From assembly GCF_008831285.2 (NCBI RefSeq), contig NC_045150.1, positions 1,006,001-1,070,000 on the forward strand: a DNA stretch of 64,000 nt, read 5' to 3'. This document shows positions 11,401 through 20,621 of this stretch, piece after piece (within the stretch, counting starts at the first letter, position 1; each line of letters starts with the position of its first letter). This stretch comes from Nymphaea colorata (Eukaryota > Streptophyta > Magnoliopsida > Nymphaeales > Nymphaeaceae). The notes beneath the pieces are model-generated. The model saw nothing but the letters and a program-made list of their open reading frames with translations, was not told the DNA's origin and did not search any database. The translations under genes and the position numbers were made by a program.

Positions 11401-14400
11401 ATTTTGTTTCCGGAAAAGGATCCGTTCGAGAAGAAGAAGATCCATTTCGGGTCGAACCAACCACCATCTTGTGTAGTAATTATGGATGCAGATAGAAAGT
11501 CCTCGGTCATACTTGAAGCTGATCGATCACAAATACCTATTGCATCCTCAGTGGATTCGAATATCACTAAACAAAGCCGTCAGCGTCTTGGGATCAAGAA
11601 GATTCTCCGATTCAGATCCGAGTTTCTCTTCCTCAGATGAAAGAGCTCAGGATTCTCACTCTACTTTAGTAGCATATAAGATATGCCAGACGAAACAGAA
11701 AGTATCATGGTACGTCGTCCTTCCGAAATGGAACTTTCATGCTGGAGCGTTCAGGCTTTCCTGGGGCCTCAGGACCGGCGTCAGGACTGGTACTTTAATA
11801 TGCATGTCAGGAGCGCATTCAAGAGCACTAGCTTTCCTGGCGGCACACTCGCTTCGCTGTGGCTTTTCAATGTCACGAGCAAAGCAAATCAGATTGACAC
11901 TCGCAACTTTGAATGACATGTACGCTGACCTTGACTTTGAAATTGGCTCGTGACGTGAACGCTTCGCTTTGCGAGTGCGTGCTTTCTTAAGGAAACTCGT
12001 CAAGCTCTGACAGAAAGGAGAAATTGGAATTGTCTTTCTCTTTGATCTTCAATGACACACTAATGACATACAATTTGTTGTATGGGACACACTAATGACA
12101 TACAATTTGTTGTATGGTCAGCACTAATGGCATCTCATTGCAATTGATGGACACTAATGACATACTCGCAAAGCGTAGGGCTTCTCAAGACAAAATTCAC
12201 TATCAGACAAGAAGGGAACTCATATTGATGGAAAATTGTCATTGATCTTCATTCTTTTGTTAGGACTAATTACAATTCAATGTCATTAGTACTCACTGTA
12301 CAACAAAATGTCATTAACCATACCAAACTTCTGAAAAGGTCAGGACTAACCATACCAAAAAGGTTAGGATTCATGGCAATTTCTTGAAAAGAAAGGTCAA
12401 GTGAGTACTAATTGTATATGTTGATAGATTGTGGGTTTCGGGTCCGGATCCATACCCGACCCGCCTTGTAGCCCGTTTTGGGCTCTACTTAAGTCATGTA
12501 ACCCTAATCCTTATGAGTTAATGATAATCTTTAGAGAGAGAGAGTCTGGCTGCTAGTGGGCACCAACTCCTCCTCATTCGTGGTTTTTTCTCCCTCGTGT
12601 TGAGGGTTTTCCACGTTACATCGTGATCATTGTTTCTCTTCTTCTTCGTCTTGTTCGTATTTCTACATGGTATCAGAGCCGTGAAGTTCCGGCGTTTTTG
12701 GTTGTCTTTTGCCCGTGTTAGAGGAGAATCGCCCGACACTGTTCATCGTCTCGCCCGTGCCCGACGCTCGTGCCCGAGCGTCGTCTGTCACCCCGCCGCC
12801 GTCTCCGCCCAGCGCCGCCCTGATCAACGCCGATCAGGATTCCGCCGTCTCCGCCTAGCGACAACCGGCCCAGCGACGCCCTGGTTAGCGCAGCCGCTTC
12901 CGCCCAGCGTCGGCCTGCCCAGCGGCGTTCCCGTTCTGCTGCTTCCGCCCAGCGTCGGCCTGCCCAAACGACGACCTGTCCAGTGGCGGTCTTTTTCCGC
13001 CCAACGCCGTGTCCTTTTCCGGCGCCGTGCCGCTCTGCCTGGTCTGTTTCCGCCCAGCGCCGCGCCGACTGCCTGGTCTGTTCCCGCCCAGCGCCGCGCC
13101 GCTTTGCCTGGTTCTGTTTCCTGCTCTCTGTCCGTTTTTTGGTGTTGTATCGTGTGATTGCTTCTTGCTGCCCTTGCTGCCTACTGGTCTGTGATTATGG
13201 CAGCCTCTTCCTCGTCAACCGTCAACACCAATCCCACTGAAATAGGGGCTTTTAGAACGGAGAATGTTCCCATGCAGGTCATCACTCTTCGCCTCACCAA
13301 GGATAATTATTTCTCGTGGTCGCCTGCTATGACCATGGGGATTGCTGGCCGTGGTCGCATGGCCTATATTGATGGGAGCAACCCCGAACCAGCAAGAACA
13401 AGTGATGTGTGGCATACTTGGTTTCTTGAGGATAATCAAGTGAAAACTTGGATTGTCAATTCCGTTTCCGCCGATATTCAGCCCCTTATCCTTCGGAAGA
13501 AGACTGCTAGAGACATGTGGGTGGTCCTCGAGCAAATGTATGGCCAAAAGAAGACCGCAATTCGTACTTACCAAGTAATGAAGACAGTCTATGGCATTCG
13601 ACAAGGGACCTCGTCTGTTGCAGAGTACTATGGGGCTTTGAAAGCCAAGTGGGAAGAGCTTGACTATCATTCTGATATTCCTTGGCATTGTCCCCATGAT
13701 CAGGCGCTCTATGTTGCTCATGAATGGGAAAACAGGGTGTTCCTATTTTTAGCAGGTTTAAATGATGAGTTTGAAGGTGTTCGAAGTCAGATTTTGAATT
13801 CAGGGGAGGTGTCCAGTATTGAAGATGTGTACTCCTGTGTTGAAGCGGAAGAACAGCGAAGGCTTGTTACAAAAGAAGGGAAGAGGGAACTTGTGCCCTA
13901 TAACGAGAGATCTGCTCTCGTGAGTCGTGGTCCTGGCGGCCCATCTAGGTCTCTTCGCCGGTGCACTCACTGCAAGAAGACAGGTCACACTGTGGATTAT
14001 TGCTGGGATCTTCATCCAGAAAAGAAGGGGAACAGAGGGAGATCTTTGACTGGGAGAACGCCCGTGTCTGAGGTGCAAGCCTCTAGTGGAGAAAAAGTCT
14101 CCATTTCTGCTGACCAGCTTCGTGAACTAAGGGCTTATTTGGGCAGGCTCGATGTCAACAAGACTGAGACCTCAGAGGGAACTACAGCTAATCATGCTCT
14201 TGCAGCTATTGGCAATCAAGGTAACTCTTCTGTGGGGGAATGGATTGTCGATAGTGGTGCTACTCATCACATGACAGGTAACCCAAAATTGTTTCATGAG
14301 TATAAGTTGTCCTCGGGAAGGGAACGTGTTTCTCTTGCAGATGGTTCCTCTACCTGTGTGGCAGGCGAAGGCACTCTGTCCTTGTTGGACAAATTTCATG

Positions 14401-17400
14401 TGCAGGGCGCTTTACATGTTCCTCAGTTTCCTTTAAATCTCTTATCAGTCAGTAGACTTACTAAAGAATTGAATTGTGAACTTATATTCTCTGCCGATCG
14501 TTGTGTTTTGCAGGACTTGGTGACAGGGAAGAGGATTGGGATTGGTTTAGCTTCTGATGGATTATATCGTCTTCCCATACGTGTGGCTACTGCTCTGTTG
14601 ACAGCGATCCGCAAGACAGATAAGAGAAGAGAAGATTGTCTTCAGTCTTTTATGTACTGGCATGAACGTTTTGGGCATTTACCTTTTGGGATTTTGAAAC
14701 ATTTGTTTCCAGACTTGTGTTCCTCCTTTGATGTGTCTTCCATTTCTTGTGATGTTTGTCAGTTTGCCAAACATGTGAGGGCTTCGTACCCTCTTTCTTC
14801 TAGTTGTGCTAATGAAGCTTTTTCTCTGATTCACTCTGATGTATGGGGACCTTCGGGCATTCATACCCGTCAAGGTTTCCAGTATTTTATCACTTTCATT
14901 GATGATTTCTCTCGTGCTACATTTATATACTTGTTAAAAGACCGCAGCGAGGTTCCTCGAATCATCGAGACATTTATTCTTCTTGTGCATACCCAGTATG
15001 GTGCGAATGTTAAAACTTTCAGGTCCGATAATGCCCGTGAGTACATGTGTCGGCCTGTTGAGGAGTTTCTTAGACAACGGGGGATTGTTCACGAGACATC
15101 CTGTAGTTACACCCCCCCTCAAAATGGGGTAGCTGAAAGGAAAAATCGTCAACTTCTTAATGTCACCAGGGCTCTTTTGTTTCAGAGAAATCTTCCTAAA
15201 CACTATTGGGGTGATGCAGTTCTTACTAGTGCCTATCTTATTAACCGCATGCCCAGTCGTGTTTTGAATGGTAGGACTCCCCACTCGTTGCTTCCTGGCA
15301 GTCGTCCACCATTTCCTCTTCCTCCTCGTGTTTTTGGTTGTGTATGTTTTATCCATGATCACAGTCCAAATGTCAAGAAACTTGATCCTAGGTCTATCAA
15401 AGGTGTCTTTGTTGGATACTCCCCTACGCAAAAAGGATACAAATGTATTGATCCTATTACTGGTCGAGCTTATGTTACGAGGGATGTTACCTTCTTGGAA
15501 CATGCCTCTTACTTTGGTGTGAATCCTCTTCAGGGGGAGCAGTCTGTGGGCAGGGAAGAGTATTCTCAGAGACAGGAACTTCAGTTTATAGATTTTTTGG
15601 ACTACAAGAAAACAGAATCACTTAATACTGTTGATGTGCCTGAGAATGAGGAAAGGGGTGACAATAGCATTGAGAAGGAAGGCCCTCAGTTGTTTGGACA
15701 GTTCTACTCTAGACGAGGTACTCGGACAGAGGTGATGACTTGTGATGCTAGATCTACTTCCAATCCCAATGCCACTCCTTCCCTGGATGAACCAAGTCCT
15801 ACCGAGGAGACCGTGGAGACCCATGATGAGGTTGAAAAGAAGAATGACGATCTTCCCATTGCCCTGAGAAAGGGTGTCAGGTCATGTACTCAACACCCTA
15901 TTGGTAATTTTGTTTCTTATTCCAGACTTGGGAAAGATTACAAGTGTTTTGTTTCTACTCTTTCTTTGGCTGTGATTCCCAGGACTGTCGCTGAAGCTCA
16001 AAGTGACTCCAAGTGGGCCGATGCAATGAAAGAAGAAATAGATGCCCTAAGAAGAAACTTGACATGGGAAGTGGTGAAGATTCCTGAAGCCGCTCACCTA
16101 GTTGGATCCAAATGGGTGTATACCATCAAGTACAAACCAGATGGGAGTGTTGAAAGATATAAAGCTCGACTTGTGGCCAAGGGATTTAGCCAGAAATATG
16201 GAATTGATTACTTGGAAACCTTTGCTCCTGTTGCGAAAATGAAGACTGTGAGGGTGGTTATATCCCTAGCTGTGATGAAGGAGTGGAAGATGTATCAACT
16301 GGATGTTAAGAATGCATTCCTCAATGGTGACCTCGAAGAAGAAGTATATATGCATATGCCTCCAGGATATGAAGAACCAGAAATGTGTTGTAAGCTGAAA
16401 AAGGCATTGTATGGCCTTAAGCAATCGCCCAGAGCGTGGTTTGAACGACTGAGAAGAGTGATGATACGTCATGGATACAAACAAGGAAATGGAGATCACA
16501 CTCTGTTTGTGAAGAAGAAGGAGAGCAAGGTTACTCTCCTGCTCGTCTACGTAGATGACATGATTGTTACTGGAGATGATGAGGAAGAGATTATCAAGCT
16601 AAAAGGGTTACTGGCTACAGAATTCGACCTCAAAGATCTTGGAAAACTAAGGTATTTTCTTGGTATGGAGGTTGCTAGGTCTAGTACTGGTCTTGTACTA
16701 AACCAAAGGAAATATACATTAGACCTGCTGGAAGAAACTGGTAAATTGGGATGTAGACCTACTCCTACCCCTTTTGACACTGGGCACAAGTTGAGTCTCA
16801 GAGATGGAGAGCCTCTCTGTGAAGAAGACAAGGGAAGATATCAACGTTTGGTTGGGAAGCTAATTTATCTTACCCTCACGAGACCTGATATCACCTTTGT
16901 GGTGAATGTTTTGAGCCAATTCATGCATGCGCCAACCGATGCACATCTGAAGGCTGTGGACAGAGTGCTATGCTACCTGAAGAAAAATCCTGGTAAGGGA
17001 CTCCTGTATGTGAAACAAGAGACTGTGGAAATCGAGGGCTATTCTGATGCGGATTGGGCAGGTTGTGGTGATACCAGACGATCCACTACAGGGTACTGTG
17101 TCTACTTGGGAGGAAACCTTGTTGTATGGAGGAGCAAGAGACAGGATGTTTGCTCTAGATCCAGTGCAGAGGCAGAATATAGGGCAGTTGCTATGGGAGT
17201 GTCAGAGTTATTATGGTTGAAGATATTGTTGACTGACATTGGAATAGAGATTGAAGGACCTATGAAGATGTATTGTGATAACAAGTCTGCAATCAACTTA
17301 GCCAACAATCCTGTACTTCACGACAGAACAAAACATGTTGAAATTGATCGTCACTTCATTCGGGAAAGGATTGATGCGAAAGAGTTGATCTTACCTTACA

Positions 17401-20400
17401 TGAAGTCTGAAGACCAAACTGCTGATGTTCTGACGAAAGCTCTTCCTTCAGCTTCATTTGAGAGGAATGTATCCAAGTTGGGCATGTTTGATATGTACGC
17501 CCAACTTGAGGGGGAGTGTTGATAGATTGTGGGTTTCGGGTCCGGATCCATACCCGACCCGCCTTGTAGCCCGTTTTGGGCTCTACTTAAGTCATGTAAC
17601 CCTAATCCTTATGAGTTAATGATAATCTTTAGAGAGAGAGAGTCTGGCTGCTAGTGGGCACCAACTCCTCCTCATTCGTGGTTTTTTCTCCCTCGTGTTG
17701 AGGGTTTTCCACGTTACATCGTGATCATTGTTTCTCTTCTTCTTCGTCTTGTTCGTATTTCTACAGTATACAATTGCAATGACAAAAGAAAGACCTTAAA
17801 GAAGGCTGACTTCGTCTTTGAATGAACCTTCCAGCCCCTTTTTTGTCTCCCGCACAACTCAAGTTCCGCATCGGTCAACCCAAAGAGAAAGAGGTAGGAA
17901 TGGTGGGGACCCTACTTTCTTGTGGATCATCCTGTGGTTACCGGATGATGGGAATAACAAGGCAGAGGGACACGAAATGTCAATAAATGAATTGTCTCAT
18001 TATTCGTTATTTTCGACCCAATTAAGAAGAACCGAACCTGACAGACACATCTTTTTGGGGGTGGGAGAGTACTAATGACATTTTGTTGTACAGGGAGTAC
18101 TAATGGCATACAATTGCAATTAGTCCTCACTTTTTTTGGTATGGTGAACACTAAGAGCATTGAATTGCAATTAGTCTTCACCTTTCAATCAAAGTACAAG
18201 TAGAGGAGTCTTTAGGAACCCGATGGATTTCCGAGCTTGGTTGGTTAGCTTCGTTCGTACTTGTATTGTACTTGATTTTTGTTGACTAAACCGCTGACTT
18301 TGCTGTCAGAGAAGGATAAAGGTCTAAAGGTGACCGGTCAGTAGGAACTCTTTTTTTCAGAGAGAGCTAGGGCATTCGATCCCCACCAGCGAGTTGCTTG
18401 GCGTCGAATTCTTGCAGCTTCTCGTCGATTCTTTGGGGTGTCGGTAGTTTCGACGAGATCTTTCTACCATTGAGCACATTATTTGAGGCCCTGGTCCATG
18501 CACATCTCTCTTTCCAGGAGGTTGGCCACATATCCTAGATCTTCCTATTTCCAATCAGATCCCGAGCTCGATCCGGTTTAGTATCAAAGTTTCCATCGAT
18601 AATTGAATGGGGTTTTCCCGTATTTCGACCGGAGAAGATAACAGAGACATTACTGTCCTGACCTTTCAATAATGAGTCCTGGCCTTTCTATAAGGTCAAG
18701 TGAGTAGTCACTGATTCAGGTCAGACAAATCGTGAGCAAGTTAGGAGGGAAGGCTGTCAAGGAGAGATGGAAGCTAGGAAAGCAAGTTCCTTATGTGACC
18801 GAACACTTGGCAAAGCTGTTCGAGAAGAAGCCCTCGGCGTGTTACAAATGTTCTTGAACAACAACGCAATGGCATAGCGCTTCGCTTTCAGTTCTTCAGA
18901 AGAATCAACTGACTTCTCCCTTCTTTATTGATCCGGGGGCCTTTTTTTGCCTACCCCATGCTTATGCAACGGAGAAGAGAACAACAACTATTGTGTTGTG
19001 CCCTACCTGAGAGATATCAAATTGAAAGCCATTTCCGTCAGAGCTTTGCTTTGCGAGTTCTCATAATCGAAGGTTTGTGTAGGCTGACTGTTGATGCTTG
19101 CTAACCATGGACTCCATTGTCTTCTATTGGTAAGGAAGGAACAACAAAATGTCATTAACCATACCAAACCAACCCCGCCGTTCTTCTTTTTTATTCTTAG
19201 CAGGTTCATCCTGACTTTTCCATAATGAGTCTTGACCTTTCAAAAAAAGTCCTGACATCGGTAGCGACCCAGAGAGCTGCCTTCGCTCATGCATCTAGTT
19301 GCTTGCCTTTCCAGAAAAAATGGAAGATGGCAATTGCATAAATAAGTCTCGTGCAGAATTGTGGATATGTGGACACGTTAGGTATCAATAACATCCAAAT
19401 AATTCCAGGCTAGGCAGCCTAAGGTTTGGCAGACCTATAACAGTTTGTGCTGAGAGACATACCCCTCTCCTTTAACTTGTGCAAATACTCATCCAGAAAC
19501 TGAAGAAGTACGAGTGGATGCCATAGCACAGTTTGGCTCAGCTGCTAAAATGGCCAGGACACAAGGTAATAATTGGAGCGATGTATATACACTATTATCT
19601 ATATATTTCTTCTACACATGATCGTTCTCAAGCAATTCCTACAGAATCCTCGACTTTAATTTAAAGGTACCATGTCCAACCCCGAGAAAACGAACATTAG
19701 GGTCTTCAAAGAAGCAAACCCTTATTGCACCCAAATTCAACTAAGGAAATAGTTTGTACTAAAATTGTTTAATAAAAACATGGCTTATGCTAAAATTATT
19801 TATGCACTTTGATCTACCTAAAATGCACAATTGGACAAGATTTACCAAGTAAAATGTAGTGCATATTTTCTTGTGGGGAGATGTAAACGTGAAAAGTCTA
19901 CACAGAGACAAACAGATGATATTTAAGACGCCGTTGTTCACAAGCAGTGGTGAACACATTTGTGAAACATGCGTGCGTAATCATTGAATCTGCTCATTTA
20001 GTTTACTAACTATCATTTAATAGTAATATCTTTGAATGCTTCTTTTGTGAAGTAGATTGGGAAAGGTAAACCACCCATCTTGAATCATTTTATTTCCATC
20101 ACGATGCATAGAATACAATTCCTAAATGAACAGAGTAGGAAGGGGTCTTACGCCTGATGTGATTATCAAATGGAAAAATAGCTTGCTTGTTTTCTTAATG
20201 TCATTGAGCTGTTTTGAATTTTTTGATATTTGTAACCTTTGCTGCTGTGTGGAGTACCATTAGATCATTCTCTTATGCTATTTCATGGAAATACTGCATA
20301 TATTATATCAAGTTCTACAGCACTTTTTTTTTTTTGCCACAGTTAAGAGAATATGTTGACGACACTGAGGACTACATCAACATTATGTTGGATGACAAAC

Positions 20401-20621
20401 AGAACCAGCTACTGCACATGGGCGTCCTGATCAATATAGCAACTCTGTTAATAACTATGGCTGTAGTTGTTACAGGCATATTTGGCATGAATATTAAAAT
20501 CAGTCTTTTTAAAACTGGCACAAAGGAGTTCTTACAAACCACTGTTGGGACCCTAGGTGGTACTCTAGTTCTCTATTTCATAGCCATGGGCTGGGGTAGA
20601 AAAAAGCTATTGCTAGGATAG
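2438..20621 (+). CDS. MRS2: MRS2/MGT-family magnesium transporter, 3' four exons (5' exons not seen)
   Basis: Exons read 2438-2566, 3249-3391, 3903-4047 and 20343-20621 (stop TAG); phases agree at every junction. The product is a CorA-like Mg2+ channel of cell membranes that works as a pentamer. Signs of the family: [23 protein letters not shown] and [12 protein letters not shown] in the long helical region; [29 protein letters not shown] just before the first membrane helix. Helix 1 is hydrophobic and ends in the signature GMN (20484-20492). A second membrane helix follows, with a short basic tail (GRKKLLLG). The wording is closest to the plant MRS2-3/MRS2-4 branch, from memory. The region linking exons 2 and 3 is acidic and Ser/Asn-rich, as is usual there. 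The last intron is 16.3 kb and full of insertions, yet the reading frame is intact, so the gene may still be expressed. The N-terminal domain is missing from the window. Confidence 0.9.
3392..3902 (+). other. GC-AG intron of the MRS2-like gene
   Basis: The upstream exon ends GAAAG and is followed by GCAAGA, the classic GC-donor consensus. The acceptor is CTGACTGCAG. The upstream exon leaves two bases of a codon (AG) and the downstream exon starts with one base (G), restoring Arg. No nearby GT donor gives a matching phase: the in-frame GT at 3400 and the GTG near 3420 would both leave phase 0. Intron length is 511 bp. Confidence 0.75.
5735..6220 (+). other. Unidentified gene-like patch with broken frames
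   Basis: Base composition rises here and several protein-like strings appear in different frames, for example [18 protein letters not shown], then in another frame [20 protein letters not shown], then [17 protein letters not shown]. An acceptor-like CCATTTACAG stands at about 5757-5766. The pattern looks like a decayed exon or a retroposed or organellar fragment. I cannot name the source. Confidence 0.3.
8225..9133. repeat. 20-bp direct repeat bracketing a secondary insertion in the hAT-like element
   Basis: The string ATGCAAATAATAGATTAAGC occurs exactly at 8225-8244 and again at 9114-9133. The 869 bp between differ in texture from the flanks: they contain a 59-bp minisatellite and a G/A-rich stretch. 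This looks like an insertion with a long target duplication, or a captured segment. No poly-A tail is evident next to either copy. Confidence 0.6.
8802..8978. repeat. 59-bp minisatellite
   Basis: Units begin at 8802, 8861 and 8920 (GCCGATGGGCGACGG... in the first two). The first two units are nearly identical; the third is partial and is followed by degenerate AGCCGATGGGCGAG copies to about 8978. It gives long meaningless open frames on both strands. Confidence 0.85.
11404..11565 (+). pseudogene. rps2: Fragment of mitochondrial ribosomal protein S2 gene
   Basis: The frame reads [20 protein letters not shown] followed by [14 protein letters not shown], which fits the conserved late part of organellar S2: a hydrophobic strand with an acidic Asp, then a basic/Glu-Ala helix, then IPI-x-VDSN. 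After VDSNI the similarity stops (KQSRQRLG follows) and the expected nucleotide-facing C-terminal part is missing. It is therefore a truncated copy. It is the best single piece of evidence for mitochondrial origin of the surrounding DNA. Confidence 0.7.
12054..12117. repeat. Exact tandem duplication, 2 x 32 bp
   Basis: The unit runs 12054-12085 and is repeated exactly at 12086-12117. Its core TACAATTTGTTGTA is a small palindrome (TACAA...TTGTA). The same core also appears near 6449-6462 in the same insert, so it is part of the mitochondrial-type repeat set. Confidence 0.85.
12419..12667 (+). repeat. 5' LTR of copia-A
   Basis: 249 bp, TG...CA ends, followed by the primer binding site. It contains a short GA run and a CT-rich 3' part. 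Confidence 0.95.
12668..12679 (+). other. Primer binding site of copia-A
   Basis: TGGTATCAGAGC is complementary to the 3' end of plant initiator methionine tRNA and directly abuts the 5' LTR. This is the standard arrangement in plant copia elements. Confidence 0.9.
12680..13196 (+). other. Leader of copia-A, rich in CCGCCCAGCG motifs
   Basis: About 520 bp between primer site and start codon. It holds many diverged copies of CCGCCCAGCG / CGTCGGCCTGCCCA in tandem-like order (12795-13110). The region is open in one upstream frame (12630-13157), but this looks like a by-product of GC-rich repeats. Copia-B has an analogous GC-rich leader (25004-25376) built on CGCCGCCG. Confidence 0.6.
13197..17522 (+). 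CDS. Gag-pol polyprotein of copia-A, intact, 1441 aa
   Basis: I start at the ATG of MAASSSS (13197); the open frame extends upstream only through non-ATG codons. Order of domains is gag, protease, integrase, reverse transcriptase, RNase H, which defines Ty1/copia. Gag carries a zinc knuckle C-x2-C-x4-H-x4-C (C256, C259, H264, C269). Protease has DSGA (D352). Integrase has the HHCC region (WHERFGH, CDVCQ) and catalytic D548, D611, E647 (35 residues between the last two). RT has YVDD at 1118-1121. RNase H starts at GYSDADW (D1284) and continues to [13 protein letters not shown]. The frame ends in LEGEC, and its last codon and stop (17520-17522) lie inside the 3' LTR. No stops or shifts are seen, so the protein could be functional. 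Confidence 0.97.
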   Translation: MAASSSSTVNTNPTEIGAFRTENVPMQVITLRLTKDNYFSWSPAMTMGIAGRGRMAYIDGSNPEPARTSDVWHTWFLEDNQVKTWIVNSVSADIQPLILRKKTARDMWVVLEQMYGQKKTAIRTYQVMKTVYGIRQGTSSVAEYYGALKAKWEELDYHSDIPWHCPHDQALYVAHEWENRVFLFLAGLNDEFEGVRSQILNSGEVSSIEDVYSCVEAEEQRRLVTKEGKRELVPYNERSALVSRGPGGPSRSLRRCTHCKKTGHTVDYCWDLHPEKKGNRGRSLTGRTPVSEVQASSGEKVSISADQLRELRAYLGRLDVNKTETSEGTTANHALAAIGNQGNSSVGEWIVDSGATHHMTGNPKLFHEYKLSSGRERVSLADGSSTCVAGEGTLSLLDKFHVQGALHVPQFPLNLLSVSRLTKELNCELIFSADRCVLQDLVTGKRIGIGLASDGLYRLPIRVATALLTAIRKTDKRREDCLQSFMYWHERFGHLPFGILKHLFPDLCSSFDVSSISCDVCQFAKHVRASYPLSSSCANEAFSLIHSDVWGPSGIHTRQGFQYFITFIDDFSRATFIYLLKDRSEVPRIIETFILLVHTQYGANVKTFRSDNAREYMCRPVEEFLRQRGIVHETSCSYTPPQNGVAERKNRQLLNVTRALLFQRNLPKHYWGDAVLTSAYLINRMPSRVLNGRTPHSLLPGSRPPFPLPPRVFGCVCFIHDHSPNVKKLDPRSIKGVFVGYSPTQKGYKCIDPITGRAYVTRDVTFLEHASYFGVNPLQGEQSVGREEYSQRQELQFIDFLDYKKTESLNTVDVPENEERGDNSIEKEGPQLFGQFYSRRGTRTEVMTCDARSTSNPNATPSLDEPSPTEETVETHDEVEKKNDDLPIALRKGVRSCTQHPIGNFVSYSRLGKDYKCFVSTLSLAVIPRTVAEAQSDSKWADAMKEEIDALRRNLTWEVVKIPEAAHLVGSKWVYTIKYKPDGSVERYKARLVAKGFSQKYGIDYLETFAPVAKMKTVRVVISLAVMKEWKMYQLDVKNAFLNGDLEEEVYMHMPPGYEEPEMCCKLKKALYGLKQSPRAWFERLRRVMIRHGYKQGNGDHTLFVKKKESKVTLLLVYVDDMIVTGDDEEEIIKLKGLLATEFDLKDLGKLRYFLGMEVARSSTGLVLNQRKYTLDLLEETGKLGCRPTPTPFDTGHKLSLRDGEPLCEEDKGRYQRLVGKLIYLTLTRPDITFVVNVLSQFMHAPTDAHLKAVDRVLCYLKKNPGKGLLYVKQETVEIEGYSDADWAGCGDTRRSTTGYCVYLGGNLVVWRSKRQDVCSRSSAEAEYRAVAMGVSELLWLKILLTDIGIEIEGPMKMYCDNKSAINLANNPVLHDRTKHVEIDRHFIRERIDAKELILPYMKSEDQTADVLTKALPSASFERNVSKLGMFDMYAQLEGEC
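17508..17516 (+). other. Polypurine tract of copia-A
   Basis: GAGGGGGAG sits directly before the 3' LTR. It is also translated as Glu-Gly-Glu at the very end of the polyprotein. Confidence 0.85.
17517..17765 (+). repeat. 3' LTR of copia-A
   Basis: 249 bp; no difference from the 5' LTR found by eye. It is followed by the target copy GTATA. Confidence 0.95.

Larger units (their letters stand above)
9353..12395. repeat. Cluster of dispersed mitochondrial-type repeat modules
   Basis: A module of about 60 bp, roughly GGTCAGGAC-CATTATGGAAAAGTCAGG-CATACCAAAAAGG, recurs in both orientations. Examples: 9353-9415, 9520-9543 and 12331-12362 forward; 9757-9830, 10513-10575 and 11332-11398 reverse. Shorter pieces occur at 10366-10392, 10607-10640, 10832-10868 and 11205-11275. 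Further copies lie at 6385-6420, 6995-7020, 18653-18690 and 19201-19250. Several encode only short shadow frames. Confidence 0.8.
12419..17765 (+). mobile_element. Complete, young Ty1/copia LTR retrotransposon (copia-A)
   Basis: It is 5347 bp with a 5-bp target duplication GTATA (12414-12418 and 17766-17770). LTRs are 249 bp each, start TGTTGATAG and end TTTCTACA, and look identical base for base. A primer binding site TGGTATCAGAGC follows the 5' LTR directly and a polypurine tract GAGGGGGAG precedes the 3' LTR. One uninterrupted gag-pol frame is present. Identical LTRs and an intact frame mean a recent insertion, possibly still able to move. It lies inside the mitochondrial-type insert in the MRS2 intron, in the same direction as the host gene. 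Confidence 0.97.
6230..19315. other. Mitochondrial-type insert in nuclear DNA (NUMT), carrying later insertions
   Basis: Apart from the hAT-like element (7439-9269) and the copia element (12419-17765), this stretch has a different texture from its surroundings. It is GC-richer and has many dispersed copies of modules such as GGTCAGGACT, CATACCAAAAAGG and CATTATGGAAAAGTCAGG in both orientations. It also holds a piece of a mitochondrial-type rps2 gene (11404-11565). Plant mitochondrial genomes carry rps2 and lineage-specific dispersed repeats. Borders are estimated: the first module is near 6259 and the last near 19250. With the two insertions removed, about 5.9 kb is organelle-like. Whether it came in one piece cannot be told from the sequence. 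Confidence 0.6.
4048..20342 (+). other. 16.3-kb last intron of the MRS2-like gene, packed with insertions
   Basis: The donor GTG|GTAGAC joins LNKLSV to LREYVDD, matching the usual LNKLST-LREYVDD of the family. The acceptor is TTTTTGCCACAG after a T-run. Inside lie plain intron DNA (4048 to about 5.7 kb and 19.3-20.3 kb), an unidentified gene-like patch (5.7-6.2 kb), and the mitochondrial-type insert (6.2-19.3 kb) with nested hAT-like and copia elements. Confidence 0.85.

Noticed and set aside
12630-13157. 175-aa frame before gag of copia-A
   Set aside because: It spans LTR end, primer site and the GC-repeat leader. Its product is a low-complexity Arg/Pro/Ala string, so it is not a gene.
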